Counted from the first letter of the stretch, positions 12,660 to 23,172 are shown. The stretch: DNA of 64,000 nucleotides from Epiperipatus broadwayi (GCA_028023455.1 JAQFVV010000043.1:974001-1038000); one strand, 5' to 3'. Made by a program: numbers and translations. Notes: generated from the letters alone by a model not told the origin.

Positions 12660-13812
12660 AAATAAAAATTATTGTGAACCCTGAAGGACTTTGGTTGGTG
12701 GGTTTAGCAGCTGCTGTGAACATTTGCAGACATAGGAGTCTGATGATGATCAATGATGGATGTTCAGCTCCATTGACATCAGTGTGCAAGATGATATGGA
12801 CAAATGATTTATTCTCATGGTGTGCAAGTAAATCCGGCTTGATTTCAAGGCTACATGAATTAAATGTTGTATTGGTGGGTGTGAGTTTGCACTCCTTTTT
12901 CTCAAGTGTGGTGATAGTGGTCATAAGGGGCTTGGTTCATTTGAGGGGATGGTCGACGATCATTGTCTAGCCCGGGAATACCTTCTGGGAGGGTGAAAGT
13001 CACTACCTTTACATGGACTTCGTCATGAAGGGCTACTGCATCCCTTGATGGATTATTTGATAGGTCATTGCTGATTTGCACTCACTGTCATTAGGTTTCA
13101 TTTGTTAGCTTTAAATTTAGTGCATTTGTAAAGCGGTTGGTCTGTTTTGAGCCACTGTCATGGATCTGCACTCCCCTCTTCTTCTTCAGGGGTGGCTGGT
13201 TGTAGACATTAGGTATCTGGTTTATGGTGTGGACTGTTAAAAATTTTGCCACTGACCAGAACACCTGCCAGGGGGCTATATGGTCAAAGTTGGTGCTATT
13301 CTTGCTCTGGTTGGCTGCTTTTTCCCCTGATAGGCTGGTTTTGGGCAGTGTCGATCTGGCTCTTTACTTATTACTTCTTAGTTTTTACCCAAGTTGGCTT
13401 TCCAATTTTGGGCAGGTAGACCGATTGTGGTCCCTGCTCATTTGGACTGCTAATTGGGAGGCAGAAGTATTCAGAATGGTCTTGACATGGCTCGGCTGTG
13501 GTTCGCGAGTTTATTGCTTGGTGAACTTGGGCCTTGGACCTCGCTGCCTGTCGTGGTGGTTGGCACAATGCTGGACTTCACCTATGGAGCTCAAGCATTT
13601 CAGTCTTCACTTTGGGGCCCCAGGGGTGAGACCATTGGGTGATGGTTAACTTCTTGACAGCCGGGCCATGTGGATCCACGTACAGATACACATTAATCAC
13701 ATTACATCAATTTCCTTGTTACTTTCAATCGCTGTGTAATCCTCAATGGGTAAGTGTGCCCAAAATGTTTGTAATCTTTTATTAATAAAGGTTACTTTGA
13801 GAAAAAAAAAGA
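12660..13812 (+). other. GC-richer unclassified block ending in an A-rich tail
   Basis: This 1.15 kb block is visibly richer in G+C than its surroundings. On the plus strand it ends with attaataaaggttactttg and a run of nine A, like a retroposed transcript. The longest open frame (13224-13649, 141 codons) is Trp- and Leu-rich with no domain I recognise. Overlapping frames on both strands (12655-12970) look equally unremarkable. It could be an LTR, a LINE 5' region or a retroposed non-coding transcript. I cannot assign it. Confidence 0.45.
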
Positions 13813-13814
13813 TT

Positions 13815-14130
13815 AATATATCTATTTTTTTTTAAATTAAGCAGACAAACACATGAATTTATTTACATTTCTTTTTCCCACGTCTAACATCTTTGTAATA
13901 TTGTTTATCGTTGACTAATACGAAATAAAAAATTATATTTGTCAAGCTGCAATAAAAGTTAAATATTTTTAGTAATTATTTTGTTTATGTGAGAAACAAT
14001 TTTTTTTTTATCATAGTTTCTGAGATTCCTCCAGTTATACCTAAAAACAGATTGTCTGACGAGACTTGTATTGTCTTAGGCTGCTAACGATTAAATATCT
14101 TACATAATATGTGTGTGCGCATGCTCACAA
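13815..14130. other. Intron, nothing assigned
   Basis: AT-rich sequence immediately downstream (in transcription) of the HYDIN exon at 14135. No repeat recognised. Confidence 0.4.
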
Positions 14131-14134
14131 TTAC

Positions 14135-14302
14135 CTGCTCAGTAGGTGTAAATATTATTTTAACATTCACTTTTTCTCCTGGAGATATTTTTCCTGATAA
14201 TGGAAATAATTCAAAATTTTTTGCTTTTATATTTTGAATCAAATCTTTCTGCTTCCTCCGTTTGTTCACAAGTTTCCCGTCTACCCAGTGAGCTTTTGGT
14301 GA
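14135..14302 (-). CDS. HYDIN: HYDIN internal exon
   Basis: This exon has 168 bases (56 codons, phase 0 at both ends). A basic linker with KRRKQKD (residues about 14-20) is followed by FELFPLSGKISPGEKVNV, the end of an ASH/MSP-like repeat. SPGEKVNVKIIFTP is the typical last strand pair of such repeats. The acceptor lies after a long T tract (ttttttag), and the donor is gtaattg at 14134 on the minus strand. It follows the exon at 19871-20068 and precedes 1888-2127 without a frame break. The basic linker matches the position of the Arg/Lys-rich linker in vertebrate HYDIN. Confidence 0.9.
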
Positions 14303-14309
14303 CTAAAAA

Positions 14310-15505
14310 AAAAAAAAGATTATTTTAAATACATAATTATTTAACATCAATAAATTAAAACTTATTTACAAGTATATATCAACTTTATTTTATTGGATAA
14401 CAAGTTTGTATTTAATATTTGAAACCATATATATTCAAATTTATTTAATATCTCAAATATTACCATATATTTACATACATCATTTCAGTTATTTGTATGC
14501 ATTAGCAAGCATTTTTTTCTGAAAAACTAAAAATTAGGTACCTTGATTTCCAATAAAAGCCATCGTAGCATATTGTAAAGTAAGTAAAAATTTTCTAGTG
14601 ATTTTATGTTATTGTTAAAAGTCTTTATACTACTTCGTTAAATATTTTTAACAAAATAACATCTAAAAAAAAGCCAAAATGTTTAACCTAAACCATGTTC
14701 TCATGCTGATACCTTTTCAAACTAAAGGTTGCTGAAGATTTTCTTTTATCAAGGGCTCACAAAATGTTTTATGATTTTCTTAACATTCCCCTCTTTTCTT
14801 CACAGCGTAAGCTTGTGGTTAAGACCTGTAGAGGTCCCTACCTTCGTATTTTTCAGACGCATATGATCGAGGTTAAAGCTTTAGTAAATATTACTTAATA
14901 TATTAATGTGCGTTTAAATAAATTTATAATTAACATTAGTTACTAAATCAAACTTGTTATAAATTTCATTTAAAATATTAATAACAACGTGCGAATCATA
15001 TCTGAATTAATAAAATAAAAAGCCACTGTAAAAAAATGAAACTAAAATAATGATGATATATATATCCTTCTTTAACATTAATTCTCATTTCCAAAGCATC
15101 ACATCTTCTTCCAACAATACTGTTTTCTTCTATGCCATTTTTTCACGAATACACCAGTTAGTTTCAATCATTAACACAAACCACTTCACTGAATTGGGTT
15201 AAATATCTTGACAAACTCAATAAAGTAAGTCATACCTTATCTCACAATATGTTCATTTACATATCAACAAAAGTCATATCTATAGTATTCCTTGACTATC
15301 TAGAACAAACACACTGAGTATTAGATAATCATTATTTACGACTGAAAATAATCTATTCAGTAAAATCCTTGAAAGTACTTTTGTTATTATAAATACCAAT
15401 AATATTCCATGATAATAACTGGAGTCATAATTATCTCTTCTTAATTTTATAAAATAAAACAAAAGAATCCTTAATATGAGATGGCAAAGTTCACAAAATC
15501 ATCTA
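14310..15505. other. Intron, one dispersed repeat fragment
   Basis: The segment 14800-14900 (cttgtggttaagacctgt, aggtccctaccttcgt) is the reverse complement of 7890-7980. The rest is AT-rich with no exon. The block aaagctttagtaaata resembles a piece near position 62 of the window. Confidence 0.45.
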
Positions 15506-15509
15506 GTTT

Positions 15510-15640
15510 AGGGATATTGCAATGAGTGGACACTAGATAGAGACTTTATGCACAAATTTTCTGGCATCCATTGATTACTCAGGTTTGCACTGAATGGCAC
15601 TACTGTATGAAGAGTTTTGCCTGTTTTACATTCAGGCTAC
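15510..15640. mobile_element. Family B foldback fragment
   Basis: One arm only: gggatattg, gagtgg/aggcactagatag, atgcacaaa, ctggcatccattgattactc, ggcactactgtatg and agagttttgcctg, in family B order. The ribozyme part upstream of gggatattg is missing. Confidence 0.65.
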
Positions 15641-15884
15641 TAAGTAAAATTATTCAATAAGCTATTATTGTTTCAAATATGGTTACATCAAAGTTATAGT
15701 GGGTTTCCTGCCTTAAACATTTTATAATTGATGATGCATGTGTTGAATAACAATTTAGTGACAACAGACTATTAGAGTTAAATACATATTATTTGTATAG
15801 AATCAAAATTACATTTAAACCTAAAAATAAAAAAAATGTTTTTGTGGTAAATTAAATAGTAATTTGAAATATAAAATATTATAT

Positions 15885-16350
15885 AATAAGCATGCCAATA
15901 GCTCTTAACAAGCTTTTCAGAATATCCCTATCCTCAGACCTGTTTCTATCTCAGGCTTTTGTCAGTAAGGCACTAGAATATTCAAGCATTAGATTTAAAA
16001 TACCAGGTCAAGCCTAGAACTTTATCTAATGTTTAACTATTAAGTAGAAATTCTGAAATTTTTGGATATACATATGTCTTCAAATCCAGCTATCTAACTT
16101 AAATAGCCATATGGGACTGAACTAAGTTCAGATACACCATATACTAATCACTTTAGCAATATAAAATTATCAAAGCCTTAAGAGCAATAACAATAATTGC
16201 AAGGAAATCAAGTCATATATGATGAAAGCCAGATCTAGAAACCGATTTGAAGATAAGGATATTCTGAAAAGCTTGTTAAGAGCTGTTGACACTCATTATA
16301 TAACATTTGTAATACAAGCTTATTAAATTAAGTCATGTGATATATGACTT
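15885..16350. mobile_element. Family C foldback element
   Basis: The arms share tattatataat, agctcttaacaagctttt and cagaatatcc in inverted order (15890-15935 and 16255-16310), and the right end reaches catgtgatatatgact. The inner parts correspond to those at 18070-18440 and 54270-54845. A decayed minus-strand hammerhead sits at about 15925-15995: CTGACAA instead of CTGANGA, then a poor stem II, GAAAC, AGGTC and TGAGGA. Confidence 0.7.
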
Positions 16351-16809
16351 TATTTCCTTGCAAATATAATATATATATAATTTTTTAAAGAAATGCTTTT
16401 ATTTAATAAATGCACAAAAAAATAAAAAGTGCACTTAAAAGTAAGAAATAAATTTTTCTTTAGTTTATAAGTATAGAATGATCATATTTAGAAGATACAT
16501 TCTCAAAAATCATGCCTACTATTTTGTAATAATGCTACTCTATTCAAATCTAGCAGTGTTTGCAAATTTATTTAAATGATTCTTTTGCAATCTGATATCT
16601 AAACATGATCATCCATACTTTTTTTTATGAAAGTTGATGAAAATTTATTTTTTACTTTTTGTGCATTGAATAAAAACATCTATTTTAAATTTTTTTTTAG
16701 ACATTTTAAGTTCTACTTTTTAGTTTTATATATCCAGAATTTATGAATGTAGAGTTCAAATATATTATAATACTATCAAATGGTAGTACTGTAAATGAAA
16801 TGGGTTTGC

Positions 16810-17155
16810 AAAGTCTAAATTATATATATATATATGATCACTAGATGGAGCTTTACCAATAACTCCTAACAAGCTTTTGTTTACATAAATGCAACTAGCT
16901 CGAAACCATGGTCTAAAGGTTGGAGACAATGAAAGAGATATTTAATTCTAGCTCTCTCAGCATTTATGTAAACAAAAGCTTGTTAGGAGCTACTGTTAAA
17001 GCTCCATCTAGTGACTCCAACTAGCTTGAAAGCATGGTCTAAAGATTGAAGACAACAAAAGAGATATTTAATTCTAGCGCTCTCAGCGTTTATGTAAACA
17101 AAAGCTTGTTAGGAGCTCTTGGTAAAGCTCCATCTAGTGATTATAAAATGCAAGC
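16810..17155. mobile_element. Foldback element with three half-units (family F)
   Basis: The block tcactagatggagctttac with cctaacaagcttttgtttac occurs at 16840, and its complement at 16960-17014 and again at 17085-17142. The first two form a foldback and the third is a direct copy of the second. Each unit contains CTCGAAACCATGGTC or a variant (16900 and 17025), which matches the 3' half of a hammerhead (GAAA, palindromic stem III, GTC). No CTGANGA box is present. Confidence 0.7.
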
Positions 17156-17159
17156 TAAG

Positions 17160-18060
17160 AGCAAGTTACGAAATTTATAACTTGTTTTGTTTATCATATA
17201 TACATATATATTAACCAAATGCTTTTATTTAAGAACTATTGGACTAAAAAGCAAAAAAAATTCTTAGATCAGTTTTGACTGTTATATGTAACTCAAGCAA
17301 CGCAATTTGTGATCAAATCAAATACTCTATTATTCTTTGAATTAATTAATTTATGGATATCTTGTATTTTTATTTAACGTTACATATGGTCCAAGGATAT
17401 TATTTTTTGCTTTTTAGTGCATAAGTCCTCAAAATAAATAAAAGAACTTAATAAAAATATTTTATATATTTAATGTTTTTTTATTTTTTAGTGCTTGCAT
17501 ATTTTCATTCAAAAATACGTGTACAAAATTTGTTGAAGGAGGTTGCCTTGACTACTGGTTAAGATTGTTGATAGCTCAAGGGTTGATTGTTATCATCTAT
17601 TTGATATAAATTTAATATCAGTTATGGAATTTGACTGAAATAAACAAAACTAGGGAGAAATTAAAATATATTGTGATGAAATAATGATTAAATCCTATAT
17701 ACATGAATGAGCTAAAGAAACTTTTTAAAAATAAAATAGATTCAGTGATTAAAAATATATATTTGTAAACATAATTTTATACACATACACTGGTAGAATT
17801 TTCTGGTATTTGTACATATATTTGATTTTATTCATTTTTTGTATCTCTATATTTTATTTTTTATCCATATCAAAAATTAAAAGAGGAAAATTAAGTTTTG
17901 CTTTTTATTATCTTGTAAAAGTGTAATTAATAAAAATGAGGCAAAATTATCAAGATCTTTTTTTAATTATTGTTCATATAATTTTTCTTTTGTAAAAGAG
18001 AAAACAATTTTGTTTTTTCTCTTATCAAAGTTAAAGATTTGAAATACATATTTTACAAGC
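17160..18060. other. Intron, AT-rich
   Basis: No exon seen. A short block at 17538-17600 (ggaggttgccttgac, attgttgat) recurs at 27430-27480 and, inverted, at 54890-54945, so it is a dispersed repeat. Confidence 0.45.
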
Positions 18061-18064
18061 TAAA

Positions 18065-18440
18065 ACAAAGGGGGTCATGTGATTTATGACTATTTTTATT
18101 GACTGTTTATAGTCTTTGCTTTAAGTCTTAAGTGATGTTATATTGCTAAGACTACTAATATAAGGTTTGGCTGAAGATCTGTCAGCCCCATATTACTATT
18201 TGAATTAGATAGCTGGGTTTGAAGACATTTAAGTGTCTGAAATTTTCAGATTTTCTACTCAATAGTTAACTCTTAGATTAATGCTGGCTTTGGGTTGGTA
18301 TTTTTAGATCTAGTGTCTGAAACTATCCTAGTGCTTCTCTGAGAAGTGCCAAAGCACGAAACCATTGGTCAGGGGTTTGGGTGTGGTTTGCTGATGGAGA
18401 TATTTTAAATGCTTTCTCTGGCTAAGCATTTATCATAAAG
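18065..18440 (+). mobile_element. Family C element, single arm
   Basis: It is collinear with 54530-54790: gtcatgtgatttatgact, attgctaagactactaata, tgaattagatagctgggttt, ctgaaattttcaga, tagttaactcttagat and the hammerhead region. It lacks the inverted partner. The ribozyme is described at 18334-18375. Confidence 0.65.
18334..18375 (+). ncRNA. Hammerhead-like ribozyme (family C), one core change
   Basis: Stem I CTTCT (18334-18338) pairs with AGGGG (18371-18375). The first box is CTGAGAA, so the G8 position is A. Stem II is GTGC/GCAC with loop CAAA and a canonical G-C closing pair. GAAA (18358-18361) is intact. Stem III ACC/GGT leads to C17 at 18370. Relative to the copy at 54733 the first stem I pair is switched from A-T to T-A, a compensatory change. 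The G8 change would be expected to abolish cleavage. Confidence 0.6.
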
Positions 18441-18524
18441 TTTTTGAGCAATTAGAAAAGCACTTTGTTTTTTTTTTAAATATATATTCTTTTTTGTGTA
18501 TTGATTATATATTTTATTTTATTA

Positions 18525-18620
18525 ATTCAGTCTTGGCAAACTAGAGCACATGTGCCAAGTGTGGTGCACAGAATGATTATCAATGGCACACTGTTTTAAT
18601 TAAAATAGTAAAAAAAATAT
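18525..18620. repeat. Possible hAT-like terminal fragment
   Basis: The segment cttggcaaactagagcacat, tgccaagtgtggtgcaca has the wording of hAT-type non-autonomous ends (compare the element at 49069). No second end is seen nearby. Confidence 0.25.
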
Positions 18621-18879
18621 TTTAATTACAACACATGTATTTGCACTATCACCTACATTTTGCATAAGTGATTTACATGTAAATAGAAATCATGATTCAG
18701 TTTAATTTAATAATTATTTTGTACATGAAACATACACTCGATCTTGTTATTTTAAATAAAGATAAGACCTAAATAGAATGGAAATATTTTCCCAAGGAGG
18801 ACTCATATGACTATATAAGCTATTGAGCTTAGATTGAAAATATTATTGTGTTTTCAATTTCATTCTTATAGTTTTGTAG

Positions 18880-19110
18880 TAAAGTCGAGTTAAAAGGTGG
18901 CTGCTGGAGGGTTGCATTAAATCCTAAGATCTAGGTGCAGAGCTCTCAGATCCAAGGCTCCTCAATGATGATGTCCACATGCCAGAAACTAGTCTGGGGA
19001 TATTGGATCAGTAGGCACTAGATAGGGATTTTATGCACAAGCCTTCTGGCATCCATTGATTACTCTAGCTTGCTGTGTGTGGCAATATGTATAGTGAGTT
19101 TTGCCTGTTT
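18880..19110 (+). mobile_element. Family B arm with decayed hammerhead
   Basis: Order: aggtggctgctggagggt, ctaagatctaggtgca, the ribozyme region (18950-19008), aggcactagatagggatttt, tctggcatccattgattact, tgtgtgtggcaata and gtgagttttgcctg. In the ribozyme the first C of CTGATGA is A. GAAAC, TAGTC, the proximal stem I TCCTCA/TGGGGA and the distal TCCAA/TTGGA are present. Confidence 0.75.
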
Positions 19111-19169
19111 TTTTTTGTGCATATGTATAAGTGCATATAGAATAATATGTAAATACAAAACCTTTACTT

Positions 19170-19201
<32 letters not shown>

Positions 19202-19436
19202 TATTTTGTATGGAAGCATTTAACCTTTTAAAATTCAATGAACTTTAATTATTTCGTAATTTTTGATAATATATGTGTAAATATTTGTATATAACTATGT
19301 ATATGAGGTTAAATTAAAGCAAAAGGGAGAGGGGTTTTCACTTATATATAGATCTTGTATTCTTTGATAGGTTATTTTATGTTAAATTGTGATTACAAAT
19401 TTTATTTGTTTTGTTTAACATTAATAAGTTGAAAAT

Positions 19437-19690
19437 ATAGAGAATTTGAACACAGACTTTCAAGCACCCTTCAACGATCTCATACTACTGATACACATGA
19501 CCACACACATGTGGAAAAGATAAATAATCACCAATATATGTATTTTGTGCTAAACCAGCACTCATCAGTTGGTCCAGATTATCATCTCCCACACATATAC
19601 ATAATCAGTGCTCAGTTTATATTAAGATAGCAAATCATACTTTAAAGTAGTGTATAGAGTCTGTGTGATTCAGGCTTTACAAAAATGCTT
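19437..19690. mobile_element. Family A left arm
   Basis: It begins aatttgaacacagacttt and proceeds through cacatgaccacacaca, the ribozyme (19524-19583) and gtgctcagtttatattaag to about 19640. No right arm is visible. Confidence 0.7.
19524..19583 (-). ncRNA. Hammerhead-like ribozyme (family A), GAAA mutated
   Basis: CTGATGA (19568-19562) and a perfect stem II GTGCT/AGCAC with loop GGTTT are intact, but the second box is AAAA instead of GAAA. Stem I ACCAA/TTGGT plus ATAATC/GATTAT is perfect, with a TGG bulge. The lost G follows a C, so this is a CpG-type change. Cleavage would be expected to be lost. Confidence 0.6.
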
Positions 19691-19870
19691 TAATAATATA
19701 GTTAGGAAAAAAATTGTTTTAATATAAAGTAATAATACTTAAATATTTATCACATTTTCATTAAAAATAAAACAGGTAATTGATGTTTTAAAATTTTATA
19801 TTTGATTTACACTATTTTTACAATTTTGCTCTAAAATAGTTTCGATAACGTTAAAATTTTTTAATTATAC

Positions 19871-20068
19871 CGGCTTTCTCGGAAAATCTGCTTCTGACGC
19901 TAAAGCCCAATGGCATTCCACTTCTTTTCGGTTAAACAGTTGAGTTGTTAAAATACGGCATTCTCCACAATATACTGATCCAAAATCCAACACACTAGGA
20001 AATATTTCGAGTTCCGGTACAATTACCGTCGCTACTAAACGAAGAGGAATTATTGGTCCGAATACAAG
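19871..20068 (-). CDS. HYDIN: HYDIN internal exon
   Basis: This exon has 198 bases (66 codons, phase 0 at both ends). It ends one ASH/MSP-like repeat (LVFGPIIPLRLVATVIVPEL) and starts the next with FPSVLDFGSVYCGECR, the usual LDFG-x-V-x-x-G strand signature of these domains. It ends in HWALASEADFPRKP. The acceptor is ttatattag on the minus strand above 20068; the donor is gtataatt below 19871. It joins in frame with 36210-36492 upstream and 14135-14302 downstream. HYDIN repeats of this type pack on the central-pair C2 microtubule projection. Confidence 0.92.
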
Positions 20069-20339
20069 CTAATATAAAAAAAAAATGTTAAAAAATAGTT
20101 TTATAATTCCATCTATAATTATATCTTATATACATATGTATGTGTTAAAACAAAGTTTTTCTAGTTAAAAGATATGAATACAATTTTCGGATTTTTTAAA
20201 TATATGACTTATTTAATATTATCATAGCAGTGATTTTCCATTCAGTACTAACATAATGATACATTTTCCCGCTCACAATATATTTATGAGGGAGTATTTG
20301 TAAATATATAATTGCAATACGCATAAATGGAGAAATTTG

Positions 20340-20725
20340 GGTGATTTTGTCGCATGTTACGTAAGGAAGGCATAGAAATTATTAGGCATCTGTTAATTGA
20401 ATGTAAATGCTTATAAGCTGAAAGGGTGCAAATGATGAAGTTGTGGGAGAATAAATATAAATAAAGTGATTAGGCAAAAAGTAGGTTCTTGATTTTTATA
20501 CTGGGTTCGGAAAAATGTAAAAGGGATTTAGATGTAAAAGGTCATAGAGTGGAGAAAGATAATGTGAAAATGGGCTGGAGCAGGATAGAGAAGAATAACA
20601 TAGGGTGGGGAATGGAAAGGAAAAGGTGGTTAACAGGTCTCTCTGGGCAAAGTGGCTGAGAGATTCCTGACTCCCCGAAAAGAGAAACTGTAGTGCCTCA
20701 CATCACATTGTAATCTTATTTAAAA
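20340..20725 (+). pseudogene. LINE C-terminal remnant
   Basis: A short readable stretch near 20345-20460 (RKEGIEIIRHLLIECKCL, then ERVQMMKLWENKY) matches the zinc-knuckle-like end of LINE reverse transcriptases, where a Cys and a H-x-L-x-x-C region follow the thumb. Stops break the frame at 20417 and after. The rest to 20725 is probably the 3' untranslated tail. The clade cannot be named from this piece. Confidence 0.5.
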
Positions 20726-20729
20726 ATAG

Positions 20730-22285
20730 TTTTATTTTTTGATTTGCAAACATTTTTTTGTAATATTTTCTTTAAAACAGTCATGCATCTCTCTTACTAT
20801 ACTAAAATGAATACACAGAATTTACTTAAATCTCATAATAGGAGGCAGAGAGTATATCTCTATTGTTATTTATTCAATGGAATGAATGGTTCACTGTTTG
20901 AAGTTGATGACATCACTTTTATATATTTCTAGCTTTAAAAAATGCTGAAGAATTTAATTTTAACTGAACGTGATGACATATTGTTTTTGACTTAATTGTT
21001 GTTGTTATGATTAATTATGTGAACATTATTCATATAATTTTATGTAGCCATTTTTCTATGGGTTTTATTGCTTTCTATGCACAATTATTAAAATGTTAGG
21101 AAATAAATAAATACTTTCCCTTCATTCTTGAATTATTATTTTTTTTACAATTATCCGCCATTTTTATTAAATCTTTGCTAGTAAATCTTAATATAATTAC
21201 GAGTGATTTTATATTAACAACTTTATTTATTATATTGTTTTATAATTTATAATATTAAACAATATCAATAATTATGCGCTTATAACGCTCGTTAAGGAAG
21301 TTATATATATTATTAAATTTATTTAAAGCTTAGCGCTTTCAAAGCTCTATGGCTTCATAATCATAGCTGTGTGCGGTTGATAGTGATGAGGGGGAGTATT
21401 CAAATTTATGTTAATTAGATGTTTCGGTATTTTATTTAAAATATTGTTTGAATTAGTTTGTCCATCTTTTTGAAATGGCAAAACAGGTGTCTTTTCTATT
21501 GATTGATTGGGTGTCATTATTTATGAAATATGCCTCCTTTATTTTGCGCCTATGGTCGTTACTCTTTTTGCACACTATTCTGGGGTTGGTGGGTTCAAAT
21601 CTTAAACAATAAAAAATTTAAGATGTAATGGTTAATATGTTAGTCTCTTAGGATCTGGGTTTAAAGATGGCTCAGAATTGGGAGGGTTTTTTTTATTTTT
21701 CAGATAGCTGAAAAATTCCTAATCGTACTCATATTTTTTTTTCAAATAGCTTGACCACATTCTGAGTGTTAGTCTCATCAATAAATGGTTATTTCGGTAC
21801 CTTTAATTAAAGAATAAAGTTAATGTCATTAGAGTAAAGATCATCTAACATTAAAAAACATAAGGTTTTAAAATTTTAAACTTTATAAAGAGATAGACAA
21901 AATTTTTTTTTTTTTTTTCAGAATCTTTACAAATTTTTCAAGAAGACACATTCATAAAATTTAAACAGAAAAAAACAAAAACAAGGATGATACAATAAAT
22001 AAATTTGCAATAGAAAATGTTTATTAAAAAAAAAAAAATACTGTGCGCAAACGACAGCAAAAATATGAGAAAAATATTCACGTGTTAGTTTGTGTGAACT
22101 CACAATTACTTGAATTCTGATCAGATGTAAGTTTGTAAATAAATTTATTCAATTTTATTGTGACCCCCACATATAATTTTATTTATTTAAAAAAAAAAAA
22201 GATCTGCTTGTCTTTATTTTTTCACTGAAAAAATGTAAGCAGAAATTATATTATTTTGAATATCTAATATACAGGCTATATATAT
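20730..22285. other. Intron, AT-rich; possible old SINE
   Basis: A segment at 21625-21690 (atggttaatatgttagtctc, ggatctgggtttaaagatgg) has tRNA-like A- and B-box wording and could be a diverged SINE. Poly(A/T) runs are at 21903, 22027 and 22190. No exon is seen. Confidence 0.35.
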
Positions 22286-22396
22286 ATACCTGTACAAACA
22301 ATGGATATTTTGAGCTTAGACTTTCACACGATTCTCAACTCTCCATACTATCTCATACCACTGATACACTTGATCACATATATGTCTAAAAGATAA

Positions 22397-22456
22397 ATAA
22401 TCGCCAATATACGTATTTCGTGCTAAACTAGCACTCATCAGTTGGTCCAGATTATC
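22397..22456 (-). ncRNA. Hammerhead ribozyme candidate (family A), intact
   Basis: All invariant positions are present. CTGATGA is at 22441-22435. Stem II is GTGCT/AGCAC (22434-22430 and 22424-22420) with loop AGTTT and the preferred G-C closing pair. GAAA is at 22419-22416. Stem III comes from TACGTATA (22415-22408), which can be a 2-bp hairpin or a 4-bp palindromic duplex between two molecules, ending in T16.1-A17. Proximal stem I is CCAA/TTGG and distal stem I GATAATC (22456-22450)/GATTAT (22402-22397) across an internal loop. Predicted cleavage is between 22408 and 22407. Confidence 0.8.
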
Positions 22457-22875
22457 ATCTCTACACATATATATAATAAGTGCTCAGATTTATATTAAGA
22501 TAGCCAATCTGCATACTTTAATGGATAGGTTTCAATCCACTCCACCCTCCAACTCTTCAGCCGTCCATCCTATTGAAAATATGATGATGTAATGCTCAAA
22601 TCCCACACAGATGCCGATATTCTCGTCACAATGTCTATCCAGCCCTCGTAAATACTTAAATGGATTATATCCTGTACATGGGGAGTCAGAGTGACTTATG
22701 GTCAACCTGGGTGTGGTAAGAATGTTAGCATCAGTGTAGGCTTTGAGTGTTCCATCATCAGATTTTCAATAGGATGAATAGCTGAAGAGTTGGAGGTTGA
22801 AGTGGATTGAAGTCTGTCCATTAAAATATGAAGATTGGCTATCTTAATATAAATATTGTATATATGTGTAGAGAT

Positions 22876-22936
22876 GATAATCTGGACCAACTGACGAGTG
22901 CTGGTTTAGCATGAAATATGTATATTGGTGATTATC
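22876..22936 (+). ncRNA. Hammerhead ribozyme candidate (family A), core intact
   Basis: CTGACGA is at 22891-22897. Stem II is GTGCT/AGCAT (22898-22902, 22908-22912) with loop GGTTT and a G.T closing wobble. GAAA is at 22913-22916. Short stem III is followed by T22923-A22924. Proximal stem I is ACCAA/TTGGT and distal stem I GATAATC (22876-22882)/GATTATC (22930-22936), a perfect 7 bp, with a TGG bulge. Cleavage is predicted after 22924. It points out of the element, opposite to the minus-strand copy. Confidence 0.8.
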
Positions 22937-23154
22937 TTTTAGACATATATGTGGTCAAGTATATCAGTAGTATGAGATAGTGTGGAGAGTTGATGGTCGT
23001 GTGAAAGTCTGAGCTCAAATACCCTATATATTACATTATTTTGAATTATAAAATCTTTTAACAAGATCAAAATAAATGTTTTTATTAAACTCAACTAATA
23101 ATAGAACTATTATTAAGTTATAAAGAGAAACTAGCTTTTTATTATTGGCAAATC

Positions 23155-23172
23155 TTGGGGGGGGGGGGACAT
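23155..23172. repeat. G homopolymer
   Basis: A run of about 13 G follows tcttg. It lies between the family A and family B foldbacks. Confidence 0.7.

Larger units (their letters stand above)
22295..23030. mobile_element. Full family A foldback with two opposed ribozymes
   Basis: The left end gagcttagactttcacacga mirrors the right end gtgtgaaagtctgagctc. Both arms contain, from the outside in, the ctctccatactatctcatac block, the hammerhead, gtgctcagatttatattaag, ggataggtttcaatccactc and gcccatcctattgaaaat, with a centre of about 100 bases near 22640-22700. Each arm keeps a complete ribozyme core: minus strand 22397-22456, plus strand 22876-22936. It is the best-preserved copy of the family in the window. 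I see no coding capacity. Confidence 0.85.

Noticed and set aside
12655-12970. Overlapping 89- and 98-codon frames
   Set aside because: Shadow frames on opposite strands in the same unclassified block; neither has motif or splice support.
13224-13649. 141-codon open frame as a protein-coding gene
   Set aside because: It lies in a retroposon-like block, is rich in Trp/Leu without a domain or signal pattern, and overlaps open frames on the other strand.
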